Source: Kluyvera intermedia (lineage in GTDB: Bacteria > Pseudomonadota > Gammaproteobacteria > Enterobacterales > Enterobacteriaceae). Taken from it: 64,000 bases of DNA. Under the pieces are notes generated by a model, which did not search any database, was not told the origin of the DNA, and worked only from the letters and a program-made list of their open reading frames with translations. The stretch is taken from assembly GCF_021440345.1 (NCBI RefSeq), contig NZ_JAKCNS010000029.1:16953-80952 (forward strand), read 5' to 3'. Made by a program: the position numbers and the translations under genes. Positions 19,510 through 30,061 of this stretch are shown here, piece after piece (positions within the stretch are counted from its first letter, which is position 1; each line of letters starts with the position of its first letter).

Positions 19510-20432
19510 ACTTTCTCTACCTCCGGGCGGCCCAGGATGCCGGTCGGCATCACCAGCAGCACCACGATCAGCAGCGCGAACGACACCACGTCTTTGTATT
19601 CAGTACTCAAATACGCCGACGACAGCGCTTCCGCGATACCGAGAATCAGCCCGCCAATCATCGCACCAGGAATGCTGCCAATGCCGCCAAGCACTGCGGC
19701 GGTAAAGGCTTTCATCCCGGCCATAAAGCCGATGTACGGGTTGATTACGCCGTAGAACTGACCCAGCAGCACGCCCGCTACCGCCGCCATTGCCGCGCCG
19801 ATAACGAACGTCAGGGCAATTACGCGGTCGGTATTAATGCCGAGCAGGCTGGCCATTTTCAGGTCTTCCGCGCAGGCGCGGCAGGCGCGGCCCATCCGTG
19901 AGTAACGGATAAACAGCGTCAGCGCCAGCATCGCAGCAAAGGTCACAATCCAGATAACCAGCTGCATGGTGGTAATAGAAGCGGAGAAGTTATCGCTGCT
20001 GCCGACAATCCACTGGCCGTTGAACAGGCTTGGCAGCGCGATATCGCGTGAGCCTTCGGTCAGGCTGACGTAGTTCTGCAGGAAAATAGACATCCCGATA
20101 GCGGAGATCAGCGCAATCAGGCGCTTGGAGTTACGTACCGGGCGATAGGCCACCCGTTCGATGCTCCAGCCGTAGGCGCTGGCAATCACAATCGCCCCGA
20201 TGAAGCCAGCCGCCACCAGCAGCCAGCTGGTGTCGATGCCCATCATCATCAGCGCGGCGATGATCATAAAGGAGACATAACTACCGATCATGTAGACCTC
20301 GCCGTGGGCGAAGTTAATCATGCCGATAATTCCGTACACCATGGTGTAACCGATGGCGATCAGTGCATAGGTGCTTCCCAGCGTAACGCCGTTAAACATC
20401 TGCTGCACAAAGTAGAGAACCTGCTCTGACAT
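19506..20432 (-). CDS. livH: Branched-chain amino acid ABC transporter permease
   Basis: A 308-residue inner-membrane permease (E. coli 308) with about eight hydrophobic segments. The family signature [20 protein letters not shown] is followed by [10 protein letters not shown]. It lies 54 bp downstream of livK and is coupled to livM by a 4-base overlap. Confidence 0.97.
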   Translation of the reverse strand: MSEQVLYFVQQMFNGVTLGSTYALIAIGYTMVYGIIGMINFAHGEVYMIGSYVSFMIIAALMMMGIDTSWLLVAAGFIGAIVIASAYGWSIERVAYRPVRNSKRLIALISAIGMSIFLQNYVSLTEGSRDIALPSLFNGQWIVGSSDNFSASITTMQLVIWIVTFAAMLALTLFIRYSRMGRACRACAEDLKMASLLGINTDRVIALTFVIGAAMAAVAGVLLGQFYGVINPYIGFMAGMKAFTAAVLGGIGSIPGAMIGGLILGIAEALSSAYLSTEYKDVVSFALLIVVLLVMPTGILGRPEVEKV

Positions 20433-20486
20433 ACATTAGCCTTTTGCTACCCCTGCGGATCTACGCCCGCCAGGGGGGAATGAAGG

Positions 20487-21596
20487 TTACTTCGCGATCG
20501 TGGACGAGCCGTCGGCATGCCACTGGAAGACGCCAAACTCGAATCCTTTCAAATCGCCTTTTTCATCCCAGGAAAGCGGCCCAATCACGGTTTTTGCCCC
20601 GTTAGCTTTTAAATCTTTAATCAGCGCCAGCGGATCGTCGCTGCCGGTACGTTCCATGGCGGTTGCCAGAGACTGCACGGCGGCATAGGTGATCCACACG
20701 TACGGACCGCTCGGATCTTTCTTCTGCGCTTTCAGAGCATCGACGATAGCGCTGTTTGCCGGATCCTGGTCATAGCGTTTTGGCATGGTCACCAACATCC
20801 CTTCACCCGCATCACCGGCAATGTTCGACAGCGAAGCGTTACCGACGCCTTCCGGCCCCATGAACTGAGTTTTCAGGCCCACCGAGCGCGCCTGGCGCAG
20901 CATCTGGCCCATTTCCGGGTAGTAGCCGCCGTAGTAAACGAAGTCGATGTTCTCTTTTTGCAGACGGGCGAGCAGCGCGGAGAAGTCTTTTTCACCGGCG
21001 GTGATCCCGTCAAAGAAGACTACGTTGGCCTTCGCCGCTTTCAGGCTTTGTTGGACGGAACGCGCCAGACCTTCACCGTATTGCTGCTTGTCATGAATGA
21101 TGGCGATACGCTGCGGCTTGACTTTTTCCAGGATGTATTTGGCCGCCGTTGGCCCCTGGGAGGAGTCGAGGCCCGCGGTACGCATGATGTATTGATAGCC
21201 ACGCTGGGTCAGCTCTGGGTTAGTCGCACCCGGAGAGATCATCAGAATGCCTTCGTCTTCATAGATATCAGAAGCAGGCTGCGTGGAAGAAGAGCACAGG
21301 TGGCCAATCACGTATTTAATACCGTCATTGACGATCTTGTTGGCAACCGCCACCGCTTGTTTTGGATCGCAGGCGTCGTCGTACTCCACACCCACCAGTT
21401 TGTCGCCCTTGATGCCGCCTTTGGCGTTGATGTCTTTGATCGCCTGGCGCGCACCGTTGAACTCCATGTCGCCCCACTGCGCGACCGGGCCGGACATCGC
21501 CCCTACCACCGCGACTTTAATATCAGCCGCCAGCGCCGTGTGTGACATAGCCAGTGCGACCATCCCTGCGATTACTGTTTTTGTATTCCTTTTCAT
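20487..21596 (-). CDS. livK: Leucine-specific binding protein
   Basis: A 369-residue periplasmic binding protein (E. coli 369). The signal peptide [20 protein letters not shown] is cleaved after ALA, giving mature [14 protein letters not shown]. Two conserved cysteines lie in [11 protein letters not shown] and [11 protein letters not shown]. It is first gene of livKHMGF. It is assigned livK rather than livJ because of its position directly upstream of livH and because livJ is present at 22506-23609. Confidence 0.96.
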   Translation of the reverse strand: MKRNTKTVIAGMVALAMSHTALAADIKVAVVGAMSGPVAQWGDMEFNGARQAIKDINAKGGIKGDKLVGVEYDDACDPKQAVAVANKIVNDGIKYVIGHLCSSSTQPASDIYEDEGILMISPGATNPELTQRGYQYIMRTAGLDSSQGPTAAKYILEKVKPQRIAIIHDKQQYGEGLARSVQQSLKAAKANVVFFDGITAGEKDFSALLARLQKENIDFVYYGGYYPEMGQMLRQARSVGLKTQFMGPEGVGNASLSNIAGDAGEGMLVTMPKRYDQDPANSAIVDALKAQKKDPSGPYVWITYAAVQSLATAMERTGSDDPLALIKDLKANGAKTVIGPLSWDEKGDLKGFEFGVFQWHADGSSTIAK

Positions 21597-22038
21597 GCTT
21601 CGGGATCCCCATTCGTGATGTCGTGTTTACACGTCGTGGCGTGTATATATTTTGTAATTGTGCGGTTAAAAAGCATTCTGTACTTTTATTATACAACGCT
21701 ACTTTTACCATTATCTTTAATGGGTTAGCGCAGCTTTTTAACCAAATACAGACTAAATTCTCTATTTTTCAGTCTATTAAGAAAAGATAATATTCTGATT
21801 TTTGTCATAGATAAACAAAAATAAGTCAGATTTCAGCATAAAATAACGACACATATGGCCGAATAAAACGCTGGTTTTCAGGTTAAAATTCTGGTTATTT
21901 TTCTATCTATAATGTTTCAAACTGCCTGTGTCGGTATCGAAAAACTAATCCCCTGTTAGACGCCGTAAAAAGAGAAAGCCGCCAGCAGGATAAATTGAGT
22001 AAACTGACCGCAATTTTTTCGATTTGAGCAAACCGTCC
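21597..22038. other. AT-rich intergenic region livK-panM (442 bp)
   Basis: A divergent gap that must contain the livK and panM promoters. It is much more AT-rich than its neighbours between 21630 and 21930, with many A/T runs, as expected for a region bound by Lrp (which controls liv genes in E. coli). I see no convincing gene, small RNA terminator or unambiguous operator in it. Confidence 0.5.
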
Positions 22039-22422
22039 ATGAAACTGACCATCATTCGTTTAACCACGTTTAGCGACCAGGATCGTATCTGTCTCGGTAA
22101 GATCTGGCCTGGCGTTACCGCCACCGACCTTCCTCTCGATGACACCCACCGTTTGTACGCCGCGCGTTTCAACGAGCGCCTGCTTGCGGCGGTGCGGGTC
22201 ACGCTCAACGGCAATCAGGGCATGCTGGACGATCTTTGCGTACGCGAAATCACCCGCCGCCGCGGCGTGGGTCAGTACCTGATTGAAGAGGTCATGCACG
22301 ACAACCTGCAGGTTAGCCGCTGGGTGCTCAGCCAATCTGGCGTAGAAGAGAGCCAGGAAATAGCGGCGTTTGCCAAAGCATTGGGCTTTACGATGCAGAA
22401 TGACGGCTGGGTTAGAGGGTAA
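22039..22422 (+). CDS. panM: PanD maturation factor PanM/PanZ (GNAT fold)
   Basis: A 127-residue GNAT-fold protein, the same length as E. coli PanM (PanZ, YhhK). It triggers self-cleavage of aspartate decarboxylase PanD to form its pyruvoyl cofactor and, with acetyl-CoA bound, inhibits it to limit beta-alanine and CoA synthesis. The acetyl-CoA motif is seen in VREITRRRGVGQYLIEEV. The start is the ATG at 22039 (MKLTIIRLTTFSDQD), matching E. coli; the in-frame TTG upstream is less likely. The C-terminal third is more divergent than the rest. Confidence 0.93.
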   Translation: MKLTIIRLTTFSDQDRICLGKIWPGVTATDLPLDDTHRLYAARFNERLLAAVRVTLNGNQGMLDDLCVREITRRRGVGQYLIEEVMHDNLQVSRWVLSQSGVEESQEIAAFAKALGFTMQNDGWVRG

Positions 22423-22444
22423 CGCAGACCCCGGCTTAGCGAAT

Positions 22445-22478
22445 GACGCCCGGACTACTCGCATGTAGCCCGGGCGTC
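22445..22478. repeat. REP-like hairpin between panM and livJ
   Basis: A perfect 9-bp outer stem (22445-22453 with 22470-22478) plus an inner CTAC/GTAG stem and a six-base loop. It lies between the convergent stops of panM and livJ. The GCCCGGGC-type core is shared with the hairpin at 3236-3270. It probably serves as a 3' stabiliser or terminator for both genes. Confidence 0.65.
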
Positions 22479-22505
22479 TGACGTTCTCACACCGCGCGGT
22501 GAATC

Positions 22506-23609
22506 TTATTTCGCGTCGGTTGCAGTGCCGTTGGCGTGCCAGTTAAAGATGCCGAATTCAAAGCCTTTCAGGTCACCTTTCTCATCCCATGACAGCGGGC
22601 CCATCACGGTATCAACGGTGCTGGCTTTCAGGTATTTGGCGATCTCAGCCGGATCGTCGGAGTGGTTCAGGCCAGCCTGCAAAGATTGCAGCGCTGCGTA
22701 AGTGGTCCACACGAATGCGCCGCTCGGATCCTGTTTCTTCGCCTTGATCGCATCCACGATTGGTTTGTTCGCCGGAACCTGATCATAGTTCTTCGGCTTA
22801 GTCACCAGCAGGCCTTCCGCAGAATCACCCGCGATGTTAGACAGCGACACGTTCGCGACCCCTTCTGGACCCATGAACTGGGTTTTCAGACCCGCCGCGC
22901 GCGCCTGGCGCAGGATCTGCCCCATTTCCGGGTGATAGCCACCGAAGTAAACGAAGTCGATATTTTCTTTCTTCAGACGCGCCACCAGCGTGGAGAAGTC
23001 TTTCTCACCGGCGGTGATACCGTCGAAGAAGACCACGTTAGCACCGCCCTTCTTCAGGCCATCCTGTACGGAACGTGCCAGGCCTTCACCGTACTGCTGC
23101 TTGTCATGCACGATAGCGATGCGCTGCGGCTTCACTTTGTCGATGATGTATTTGGCCGCAGTTGGGCCCTGATCGGAGTCCAGGCCGGTGGTACGCAGAA
23201 TCAGCTTATAGCCACGCGCGGTCAGCTCTGGAGCGGTCGCCGCTGGGGTGATCATCAGAATGCCTTCATCTTCATAGATATCAGACGCTGGCTGAGTGGA
23301 AGAGGAACACAGGTGGCCGATAACGTACTTGATGCCGTCGTTGACCACTTTGTTAGCAACCGCGACCGCTTGTTTCGGGTCACAGGCATCGTCGTACTTC
23401 ACGATTTCCAGTTTGTTGCCTTTGATACCGCCTTTAGCATTGATATCCGATACCGCTTGTTCTGCACCGCTGAACTCCTGATCGCCATACTGCGCAACCG
23501 GACCAGACATAGCACCCACGACAGCAACTTTAATATTTTCTGCTAATGCCATATTGCTGAATGCCAGTGCAATACATCCTGCCAGTAACGCTTTACCCTT
23601 CATATTCAT
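22506..23609 (-). CDS. livJ: Leu/Ile/Val-binding protein
   Basis: A 367-residue periplasmic binding protein (E. coli 367) that shares the LivHMGF membrane complex with LivK. The signal peptide [20 protein letters not shown] is cleaved after ALA, giving mature [15 protein letters not shown]. The start is the ATG at 23607-23609, with GGGGA eight bases upstream; the next Met two codons later is an alternative. The frame is open for 19 more codons upstream, without homology. It is very similar to livK over its whole length, an old duplication. Confidence 0.96.
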   Translation of the reverse strand: MNMKGKALLAGCIALAFSNMALAENIKVAVVGAMSGPVAQYGDQEFSGAEQAVSDINAKGGIKGNKLEIVKYDDACDPKQAVAVANKVVNDGIKYVIGHLCSSSTQPASDIYEDEGILMITPAATAPELTARGYKLILRTTGLDSDQGPTAAKYIIDKVKPQRIAIVHDKQQYGEGLARSVQDGLKKGGANVVFFDGITAGEKDFSTLVARLKKENIDFVYFGGYHPEMGQILRQARAAGLKTQFMGPEGVANVSLSNIAGDSAEGLLVTKPKNYDQVPANKPIVDAIKAKKQDPSGAFVWTTYAALQSLQAGLNHSDDPAEIAKYLKASTVDTVMGPLSWDEKGDLKGFEFGIFNWHANGTATDAK

Positions 23610-23813
23610 CCTGAGGTTCCCCATTGTTATGGTTATTGCATTTGTTGTGATGTTGTTATTTAGCACATTATTCTTATATGCGGCTCACGCTAAGTATAAG
23701 ATATTAATATTAAGGGATACTGCCTGTGCTTTTGCAGCATACTCTGCTAAAACATACCCCATTTTTATGGAATTGAAACGATAATTTTGACGGATTTGTA
23801 ACGCAAAAATGAC

Positions 23814-23840
23814 AAAAAAAAGCCACTCATCGGAGTGGCT
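23814..23840 (-). terminator. Rho-independent terminator of the transaminase gene
   Basis: On the minus strand a perfect 8-bp stem (arms 23821-23828 and 23833-23840, 4-base loop) is followed by seven U residues (23814-23820). It lies about 28 bases past the stop of the transaminase gene and isolates it from livJ. Confidence 0.9.
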
Positions 23841-23867
23841 TAATGGCTGGCAGGGTTCAGCAGAGAA

Positions 23868-25133
23868 CTATGCGGTCAGCGCCCGACGAATGACCTCCAG
23901 CGCCTGCTGGAACTGTTTCTCTGGGATGGTGAGCGGATAGAGGAAGCGGATAACGTTGCCGTACACACCGCAACTCAGCAGCAGAACGCCTTCCGCCAGC
24001 GCGCGCTCCTGAACTAATTTCGTAAACTCCGGCGACGGCTCGCCGCTTTGCGGGTCGATAAATTCGACCGCTACCATCGATCCTAAGCCGCGCACATCGG
24101 CAATCGCCGGGCAGGACTCGCGCGCTTTATTGAGCACTTCAATCAGATGCTGACCAAGATGGTTAGCCCGCGTGCACAATGCCTCTTCTTCAATAACGTC
24201 CAGCACGGCATGCGCCGCGGCCACCGCCAGCGGGTTACCGGCGTAGGTGCCGCCTAAACCGCCCGGTGCCGGTGCATCCATCACTTCCGCGCGTCCAACG
24301 ACGCCGGAAAGCGGGAAGCCGCCGGCCAGGCTTTTGGCCATGGTGATAAGGTCAGGCTTCACGCTGTGGTAATCCATGGCGAACAGTTTGCCGGTGCGGG
24401 CAAAACCGGTCTGCACTTCGTCGGCAATCAGCAAAATACCGTGGGTATCGCACAGCGCACGCAGGCCCTGCATAAAGTCGGCTGGCGCGACGTTAAAACC
24501 GCCTTCGCCCTGTACCGGCTCGAGGATAATCGCTGCTACCTGATCGGGCGCGATATCGGCTTTAAAGATGTGGGTCAGGCTTTTCAGCGCCATTTCGGTG
24601 GTGACACCGTGGGCGGCGTTCGGATAAATACCGTGATAGACCGAGCCCGGGAACGGGCCAAAGCCAATTTTGTACGGAGCGACTTTGCCAGTCAGCGCCA
24701 TGGTCATAAAGGTACGGCCATGGAATCCGCCGCCGAAGGTGATAAGTCCCGGGCGTTTGGTATAGGCACGGGCAATCTTCACCGCGTTTTCCACCGCCTC
24801 GGCCCCGGTACTGAAGAATGCGGTCTTGGCATTCCCGGCAATTGGCGCCGCAGCATTAATACGTTCTGCTAATGATACATAGCTTTCATAGGGTACGATT
24901 TGATAGGCGGTATGGGTGAACGCCTTGAGCTGATTCTCCACGGCGGTAATCACCTGCGGGTGGCGATGGCCGGTATTCAGCACCGCAATCCCGGCGGCAA
25001 AATCAATATACTCATTGCCCTCAATATCCCACAGCGTGGCGTTCTCCGCGCGCTCTGCGTAGAAACCGCACATCACGCCAACGCCGCGTGGCGTCGCCTG
25101 TAAACGCCGATGATTCAGTGACTCGTTACTCAC
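23868..25133 (-). CDS. 4-aminobutyrate transaminase, PuuE/GabT type
   Basis: A 421-residue class-III PLP-dependent aminotransferase. It resembles E. coli PuuE (ATPRGVGVMC, GNEYIDFAAGIAVLNTGHRH, GAEAVENAVKIARA, APGGLGGTYAGNPLAVAAAH, GNVIRFLYPLTIP) more than GabT. The PLP lysine is in MAKSLAGGFPLSG, with the cofactor-binding aspartate in LIADEVQTGFARTG. The predicted reaction is GABA plus 2-oxoglutarate to succinate semialdehyde plus glutamate. I chose the GTG start at 25131-25133 (SNESLNHRRL), with AGGGGG seven bases upstream; the open upstream extension shows no homology. It sits between livJ and rpoH, where E. coli has no such gene, without puu or gab partners. The exact substrate is inferred. 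Confidence 0.88.
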   Translation of the reverse strand: MSNESLNHRRLQATPRGVGVMCGFYAERAENATLWDIEGNEYIDFAAGIAVLNTGHRHPQVITAVENQLKAFTHTAYQIVPYESYVSLAERINAAAPIAGNAKTAFFSTGAEAVENAVKIARAYTKRPGLITFGGGFHGRTFMTMALTGKVAPYKIGFGPFPGSVYHGIYPNAAHGVTTEMALKSLTHIFKADIAPDQVAAIILEPVQGEGGFNVAPADFMQGLRALCDTHGILLIADEVQTGFARTGKLFAMDYHSVKPDLITMAKSLAGGFPLSGVVGRAEVMDAPAPGGLGGTYAGNPLAVAAAHAVLDVIEEEALCTRANHLGQHLIEVLNKARESCPAIADVRGLGSMVAVEFIDPQSGEPSPEFTKLVQERALAEGVLLLSCGVYGNVIRFLYPLTIPEKQFQQALEVIRRALTA

Positions 25134-25263
25134 GGTAAACCCCCTGCCGATAAAAGACGGAAAAATACGTAGCGCATATTCAGTCTTTGCCATCGTTTGC
25201 ATTAACGCCAGCGGCAAAATGGAAATAAACAGAGGAAAGCGTGATGACGGCGGGATAAAAAAC

Positions 25264-25290
25264 AAAACCCCCGGATGGGCATCCAGGGGT
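25264..25290 (-). terminator. Rho-independent terminator of rpoH
   Basis: On the minus strand a GC-rich hairpin (GGGG 25286-25289 with CCCC 25269-25272, and ATCC 25281-25284 with GGAT 25273-25276, one bulged A) is followed by UUUU. It lies 28 bases past the rpoH stop. Confidence 0.85.
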
Positions 25291-25318
25291 TATCGGGGCA
25301 ACGAGCTAACCGGCGTTA

Positions 25319-26173
25319 TTATGCTTCAATCGCCGCGCGCAGCTTTTTCATCGCATTCTTTTCAAGCTGACGAACACGCTCGGCGGAAACACCATAACGG
25401 TCAGCCAGTTCTTGCAGCGTGGACTTGTTGTCTTCGTCCAGCCAGCGGGCGCGAATGATGTCCTGACTACGTTCGTCCAGACCCTGCATCGCGTCGGTCA
25501 GCTTGTTGGCTGCCTGCTCTTCCCAGTTATCGTCTTCGATGCCGTCAGCAAAGTTAGACGATTTATCCTGCAGATAGAGCACCGGTGCAACGGAATGGCT
25601 TTCAGAATCATCGTCAGAGGACATATCAAACGCCATGTCCTGCGCTGACATACGAGATTCCATCTCGCGCACGTCTTTGCTGGATACGCCCAGCTCACGG
25701 GCAACCATTTCCACTTCATCCTGGTTAAACCAGCCCAGACGCTGCTTGTTTTTACGCAGGTTAAAGAACAGCTTACGCTGTGCTTTGGTGGTGGCCACTT
25801 TGACGATACGCCAGTTACGCAGCACGTACTCGTGGATTTCCGCTTTGATCCAATGCACGGCAAAGGAGACCAGGCGAACGCCCACTTCCGGGTTAAAACG
25901 ACGCACCGCTTTCATCAGGCCAATGTTGCCTTCCTGAATCAGGTCCGCCTGCGGCAGGCCATAGCCCGAGTAATTACGAGCAATATGAACAACAAAGCGC
26001 AGGTGAGACAGGATCAGCGTTTTAGCTGCTTCCAGATCGCCCTGGTAATGCAGCCGTTCAGCAAGCGCCTTTTCTTCATCAGCCGTCAACATCGGCCATG
26101 TGTTCGCAGCCCGGATATAAGATTCCAGGTTACCGACAGGGGCTAACGCTAAATTTTGCATTTCTTTGGTCAT
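25319..26173 (-). CDS. rpoH: Heat-shock sigma factor RpoH (sigma 32)
   Basis: A 284-residue group-3 sigma factor, the same length as E. coli RpoH. Region 2 ([19 protein letters not shown]), the RpoH box that mediates FtsH/DnaK turnover ([19 protein letters not shown]), and the region 4 helix-turn-helix ([20 protein letters not shown]) are all present. In E. coli the 5' coding mRNA acts as an RNA thermometer; the start of this gene is conserved but I did not fold it. It is monocistronic, with a terminator downstream and 256 bp upstream for its several promoters. The heat-shock gene prlC lies in the same window. Confidence 0.98.
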   Translation of the reverse strand: MTKEMQNLALAPVGNLESYIRAANTWPMLTADEEKALAERLHYQGDLEAAKTLILSHLRFVVHIARNYSGYGLPQADLIQEGNIGLMKAVRRFNPEVGVRLVSFAVHWIKAEIHEYVLRNWRIVKVATTKAQRKLFFNLRKNKQRLGWFNQDEVEMVARELGVSSKDVREMESRMSAQDMAFDMSSDDDSESHSVAPVLYLQDKSSNFADGIEDDNWEEQAANKLTDAMQGLDERSQDIIRARWLDEDNKSTLQELADRYGVSAERVRQLEKNAMKKLRAAIEA

Positions 26174-26381
26174 TCAAATCCTCTCAATTCACTTCATACT
26201 GACGTAGGCTTGCCGCTAGACGCAACAAACATGCCAGGCTCTATGAGCAACGAGAATATCATCCGCTCTTTTATCAGACAGTGAGTTTATCCACAAGTTC
26301 AATGCAACAGTGTGAACAAATTACGCACAAAATGTGACACGCGATAGCCGCGAGGGCAGAAAGATGGGGTTTATAACGCAT

Positions 26382-26409
26382 CCCCTGCGGACGTGAGTCG
26401 TCGCAGGGG
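26382..26409. repeat. Hairpin downstream of ftsX
   Basis: A perfect 8-bp inverted repeat, CCCCTGCG (26382-26389) and CGCAGGGG (26402-26409), lies about 20 bases past the ftsX stop on the minus strand. There is no U run, so this is a possible factor-dependent or weak terminator before the rpoH promoters. Confidence 0.45.
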
Positions 26410-26429
26410 GAGAGTATAACAGAACTTTT

Positions 26430-27488
26430 TTAATCGGGGGTAAAGTGGCGTAAATGTTGGACCGTGGCAAGCCAGGCTGCCACCCAGCCAATCATCGAGC
26501 ACAGCAGGAGCAGCAGCAAGCATTCATCAAACGACAGCCCGCTTAGCTCAAACTGAGTGCCAAATACCCGCGCCACTTCCGTCACCGCCGATGACAACCG
26601 CATCACCAGAATTTCCGACAGAATCAGCGACAGGAACGCGCCGGAGAAGCCCAGCAGCGCGCCGCCGTAGAGGAACGGGCGCAGAATAAAGCCATCCGTT
26701 GCACCAATCAGCTTCTGCACGTTAATGGTGTCACGGCGGGCGAAGATACTCAGACGCACGCTGTTACCGATGACGAGGAAGACCGCCGCCACCATCAGCA
26801 CGCCGATCATCGCCGATACGCGACCAACGAGTCCGGTAATGGACGCCAGACGGGAGAACCAGCTGTCATCCATACGCACTTCGTTGACGCCCTGAATCTG
26901 CGCCACACGGTCACGTAATGTGTTTAAGGCATCGGTGGTCTGGAAATCGATTTTCGGCACAACCACCGCCACGGCAGGCAGCGGGTTTTCTTCCAGCATA
27001 TCCAGCGCACCGCCAAAGCCCGACCAGTTACGGAACTCACCCAATGCTTCATCGCGGGAAAGATAGTTAACCTTGTCGACACCCTGCTCGGCCTGGAGTT
27101 GTCCAACCACTTTCGCCGCCGCATCGTCATCCAGCGTTTTTTCCAGATAGACGGTGATTTGCGGAGAAGGATAGTACTGCGAAGCCGCCGTGTTGACGTT
27201 CTTGTAAACCATGTAGCAAACACTTGGCAGCGTCAGGGAAATAGCGATAACCATCACCGTCAGGAAAGTGGCAATAGGCTTACTTTTCAGGTCCTGCACC
27301 GCGCCCTGCCAGGCGTAACGCACCTGTTCATTGAACACGTTGGTTTTACGCGAATTAGGCTTTGGTGCCGGTTTGCCGCGCTTCGGTGTATTACGCCCCG
27401 CATCGCCAGATGCCGTTACCGACTTGCGAAAACGATCGAGACGACCGCCGAACTGGCGAATTTGATTCATTGCTTCACGCTTATTCAC
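26430..27488 (-). CDS. ftsX: Cell division protein FtsX
   Basis: A 352-residue inner-membrane protein (E. coli 352) with four transmembrane segments: one near residues 75-97, then three in the C-terminal half. A large periplasmic loop lies between the first two ([17 protein letters not shown]). With FtsE it forms the divisome complex that activates EnvC and the amidases AmiA/B. It overlaps ftsE by 8 bases, last in ftsYEX. Confidence 0.97.
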   Translation of the reverse strand: MNKREAMNQIRQFGGRLDRFRKSVTASGDAGRNTPKRGKPAPKPNSRKTNVFNEQVRYAWQGAVQDLKSKPIATFLTVMVIAISLTLPSVCYMVYKNVNTAASQYYPSPQITVYLEKTLDDDAAAKVVGQLQAEQGVDKVNYLSRDEALGEFRNWSGFGGALDMLEENPLPAVAVVVPKIDFQTTDALNTLRDRVAQIQGVNEVRMDDSWFSRLASITGLVGRVSAMIGVLMVAAVFLVIGNSVRLSIFARRDTINVQKLIGATDGFILRPFLYGGALLGFSGAFLSLILSEILVMRLSSAVTEVARVFGTQFELSGLSFDECLLLLLLCSMIGWVAAWLATVQHLRHFTPD

Positions 27489-28149
27489 CCGTCAAGCCTC
27501 CATGCAAGTGGCCGTCGCTCAGCGTCAGCATGCGGTATGAACGACGAGAAATCAGATTGATGTCGTGCGTCGCCATTAGCACCGTCACCCCCACGCGGTT
27601 GAACTCTTCGAACAGGCGCAGAATGCCTTCCGACAGCGCGTCATCGAGGTTACCGGTTGGTTCATCCGCCAGCAGAACTGCCGGTTTGTTGACCACCGCA
27701 CGGGCGATCCCCACGCGCTGCTGTTCACCGCCGGATAGCTGAATCGGGAGATTTTTCGCTTTATCGAGCAAGCCAACTTTATCCAGTGCCGCAGAGACAC
27801 GGCGGCGAATATCATCATAGCTCGCCCCCGCGATAATCAGCGGGATAGCCACGTTATCAAACACGGTGCGGTCCATCAGCAGATGGTGATCCTGGAAAAT
27901 CATGCCGATCTGGCGGCGCAGAAACGGCACCTCACGGTTTTGCAGGCGGCTGATATCGTGGCCGCCGAACAAAATCTTCCCGGCGCTTGGCCGCTCAATC
28001 CCGCAGATAAGTTTCAGCAAAGTACTTTTACCTGCGCCGGAATGGCCGGTCAGGAATGCCATCTCGCCTGGCTGCAGGTGAAAAGTCACCCCCTGCAGCG
28101 CTTGTCTCCCGCCGAGATAGGCTTTGCTGACGTGTTCAAAGCGAATCAT
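27481..28149 (-). CDS. ftsE: Cell division ATP-binding protein FtsE
   Basis: A 222-residue ABC ATPase, the same length as E. coli FtsE. Walker [10 protein letters not shown], signature [15 protein letters not shown], Walker [13 protein letters not shown] and the H-loop histidine in [10 protein letters not shown] are intact. It begins two bases after ftsY and couples ATP hydrolysis to septal peptidoglycan hydrolase activation through FtsX. Confidence 0.98.
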   Translation of the reverse strand: MIRFEHVSKAYLGGRQALQGVTFHLQPGEMAFLTGHSGAGKSTLLKLICGIERPSAGKILFGGHDISRLQNREVPFLRRQIGMIFQDHHLLMDRTVFDNVAIPLIIAGASYDDIRRRVSAALDKVGLLDKAKNLPIQLSGGEQQRVGIARAVVNKPAVLLADEPTGNLDDALSEGILRLFEEFNRVGVTVLMATHDINLISRRSYRMLTLSDGHLHGGLTGE

Positions 28150-28151
28150 GA

Positions 28152-29882
28152 TTAATCCTCTCGGGCAAAAAGTGCCTCAATAAAATCGCCCGCTTTAAAC
28201 GGACGTAAGTCCTCAATACGTTCGCCGACGCCGATATAACGAATCGGAATGCCGAACTGATCTGCCACGGAGAATATCACCCCGCCTTTGGCAGTTCCGT
28301 CGAGTTTAGTCAGCGTGATGCCGGTCAGCCCCACCGCTTCATGGAACAGTTTGGCCTGGCTAATGGCATTTTGCCCGGTGCTGGCGTCAATCGTCAGCAT
28401 CACTTCATGCGGTGCTTCAACATCCAGCTTCTTCATCACGCGGACGATTTTTTTCAGTTCTTCCATCAGGTGCGACTTGTTCTGCAAGCGCCCTGCGGTA
28501 TCGGCAATCAGCACATCAACGTTACGCGCTTTTGCCGCCTGAATCGCATCGAAAATCACCGAGGCGGAATCCGCGCCGGTATGCTGCGCAATCACCGGAA
28601 TATTGTTGCGCTCGCCCCACACCTGGAGCTGCTCAACCGCTGCCGCACGGAAGGTATCGCCCGCCGCCAGCATCACCGTTTTACCCTGCTGTTCGAACTG
28701 ACGCGCCAGCTTGCCGATGGTGGTGGTTTTACCCACACCGTTGACGCCGACCATCAGAATAACGAACGGGGTTTTGCCTTCAATATTAAGCGGTTCATCC
28801 ACTTTTGCGAGGATTTCACCCATTTCATCTTTCAGCAGGCCGTACAGCGCTTCCGCATCTTTAAGCTGCTTACGGCTGGCCGTTTCGGTCAGGCTGGCGA
28901 TGATTTTACGGGTGGTTTCCACGCCGACGTCGGCAATCAGCAGCTGCTCTTCCAGCTCTTCAAACAGATCATCGTCGATTTTCTTGCCGCGGAACAGACT
29001 GATAAATCCGGAACCGAGGTTTTCTTTGGTTTTTAACAGGCTGCGTTTCAGGCGCGCGAAGAAACCTTCTTTGGTCGGTTTTTCCTGTTCCTGCTGCGCG
29101 GCGGGCGCTTCATTCACCGCCTCTTCTTCAATATCTTCAACCGCCGTCTCGTCCTGCGGCTCGGCGGCCAGCGCCAGGGCTTCCAACTCTTCGTCGGTCA
29201 GCTCAGTCTCTTCAGCGTCGGCTTCTTCGGTCGCGACGGTTTCGGCAACGGCTTCAACTTCAGGCGCAATCACGTCAACGACCGGCAGATCTTCAACGCG
29301 TACCGGCGCAGTTTCTTCGACAACCAGCGTTTCTTCCGGGGCCACTGGCGCGTTGTCTTCAACGACCGGCAGCTCTTCAACCAATACCGGGGCAATCTCT
29401 TCGACAACCGGAGCCTCTTCTACCGCGGCAGGTGCGTTTTCTTCCGCCACCGGGAAATCTTCTACCCGTACCGGCTCTTCGACGCTCGGCGTTTCGGCCA
29501 TGACGATTGGCGCGTTGTCCTCAACCACCGGCAGCTCTTCCGCCCGCACCGGTGCGGCCTCTTCGGCGACCAGAGTCTCTTCAACGGCAGGTACAACTTC
29601 GTCAGCAACTTCGTGCGATTTTTCGCTTTCCGCAACCTGTTCAGTGACGTCAACCACATCGGCGGCGAAAACTTCACTTTCTTCAACCGTATGCGCTACG
29701 GCAGTCTCTTTGGCCACCACATCTTCAACAGCGGGCGTTTCAACAACCGTTTCAGGCTCGACGGCCGACGATTCTACCGCCGGCTGTTCTTCAATTTTTT
29801 CTTCTGATTCAACAACCTGATCCTGTTCTTTTTGACCAAAGCCCAGCCAGGAAAAAAACCCGCGTTTTTTCTCTTTTGCCAT
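28152..29882 (-). CDS. ftsY: Signal recognition particle receptor FtsY, long acidic domain
   Basis: A 576-residue SRP receptor GTPase; E. coli FtsY has 497. The basic N-terminal lipid-binding helix (MAKEKKRGFFSWLGFGQ), a long acidic Glu/Val/Ala/Pro-rich A domain (about residues 20-270), a second amphipathic membrane-binding helix (KEGFFARLKRSLLKTKENLG) and the NG domain follow in order. GTPase motifs are GVNGVGKTTT, DTFRAAAVEQL, DTAGRLQNK and TKLDGTAKGG. The extra length comes from imperfect repeats such as VRVEDLPVV, VLVEELPVVEDNAPV and VRAEELPVVEDNAPI in the A domain. I chose the ATG at 29880-29882; an in-frame upstream extension lacks homology. It docks ribosome-SRP complexes at the SecYEG translocon. 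First gene of ftsYEX. Confidence 0.97.
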   Translation of the reverse strand: MAKEKKRGFFSWLGFGQKEQDQVVESEEKIEEQPAVESSAVEPETVVETPAVEDVVAKETAVAHTVEESEVFAADVVDVTEQVAESEKSHEVADEVVPAVEETLVAEEAAPVRAEELPVVEDNAPIVMAETPSVEEPVRVEDFPVAEENAPAAVEEAPVVEEIAPVLVEELPVVEDNAPVAPEETLVVEETAPVRVEDLPVVDVIAPEVEAVAETVATEEADAEETELTDEELEALALAAEPQDETAVEDIEEEAVNEAPAAQQEQEKPTKEGFFARLKRSLLKTKENLGSGFISLFRGKKIDDDLFEELEEQLLIADVGVETTRKIIASLTETASRKQLKDAEALYGLLKDEMGEILAKVDEPLNIEGKTPFVILMVGVNGVGKTTTIGKLARQFEQQGKTVMLAAGDTFRAAAVEQLQVWGERNNIPVIAQHTGADSASVIFDAIQAAKARNVDVLIADTAGRLQNKSHLMEELKKIVRVMKKLDVEAPHEVMLTIDASTGQNAISQAKLFHEAVGLTGITLTKLDGTAKGGVIFSVADQFGIPIRYIGVGERIEDLRPFKAGDFIEALFARED

Positions 29883-30061
29883 TTGCAACCACACTCCCCG
29901 CAGATAATTGATGGCGCCACTTCGCCACAATCGACGCGAAGGCTGAAATAATGATGAAATTAGTCGCTTAGTCTACCACTTAACTTCCCTGGCTTCACCG
30001 CTTTCACCCGGCAGAGCAGATCGCTAGAATAGCAGGCTGAAAGAGCGATCAGAGCGAGCAA

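Noticed and set aside
25134..25265. Longer N-terminus of the GABA transaminase (44 extra codons)
   Set aside because: The extension lacks homology to PuuE or GabT; a strong AGGGGG site places the start at the GTG 25131-25133.
28711..29820. Ser/Thr-rich open frame of 369 codons on the plus strand
   Set aside because: It mirrors the Glu-rich acidic repeats of ftsY on the other strand; its low complexity is a by-product of those repeats.
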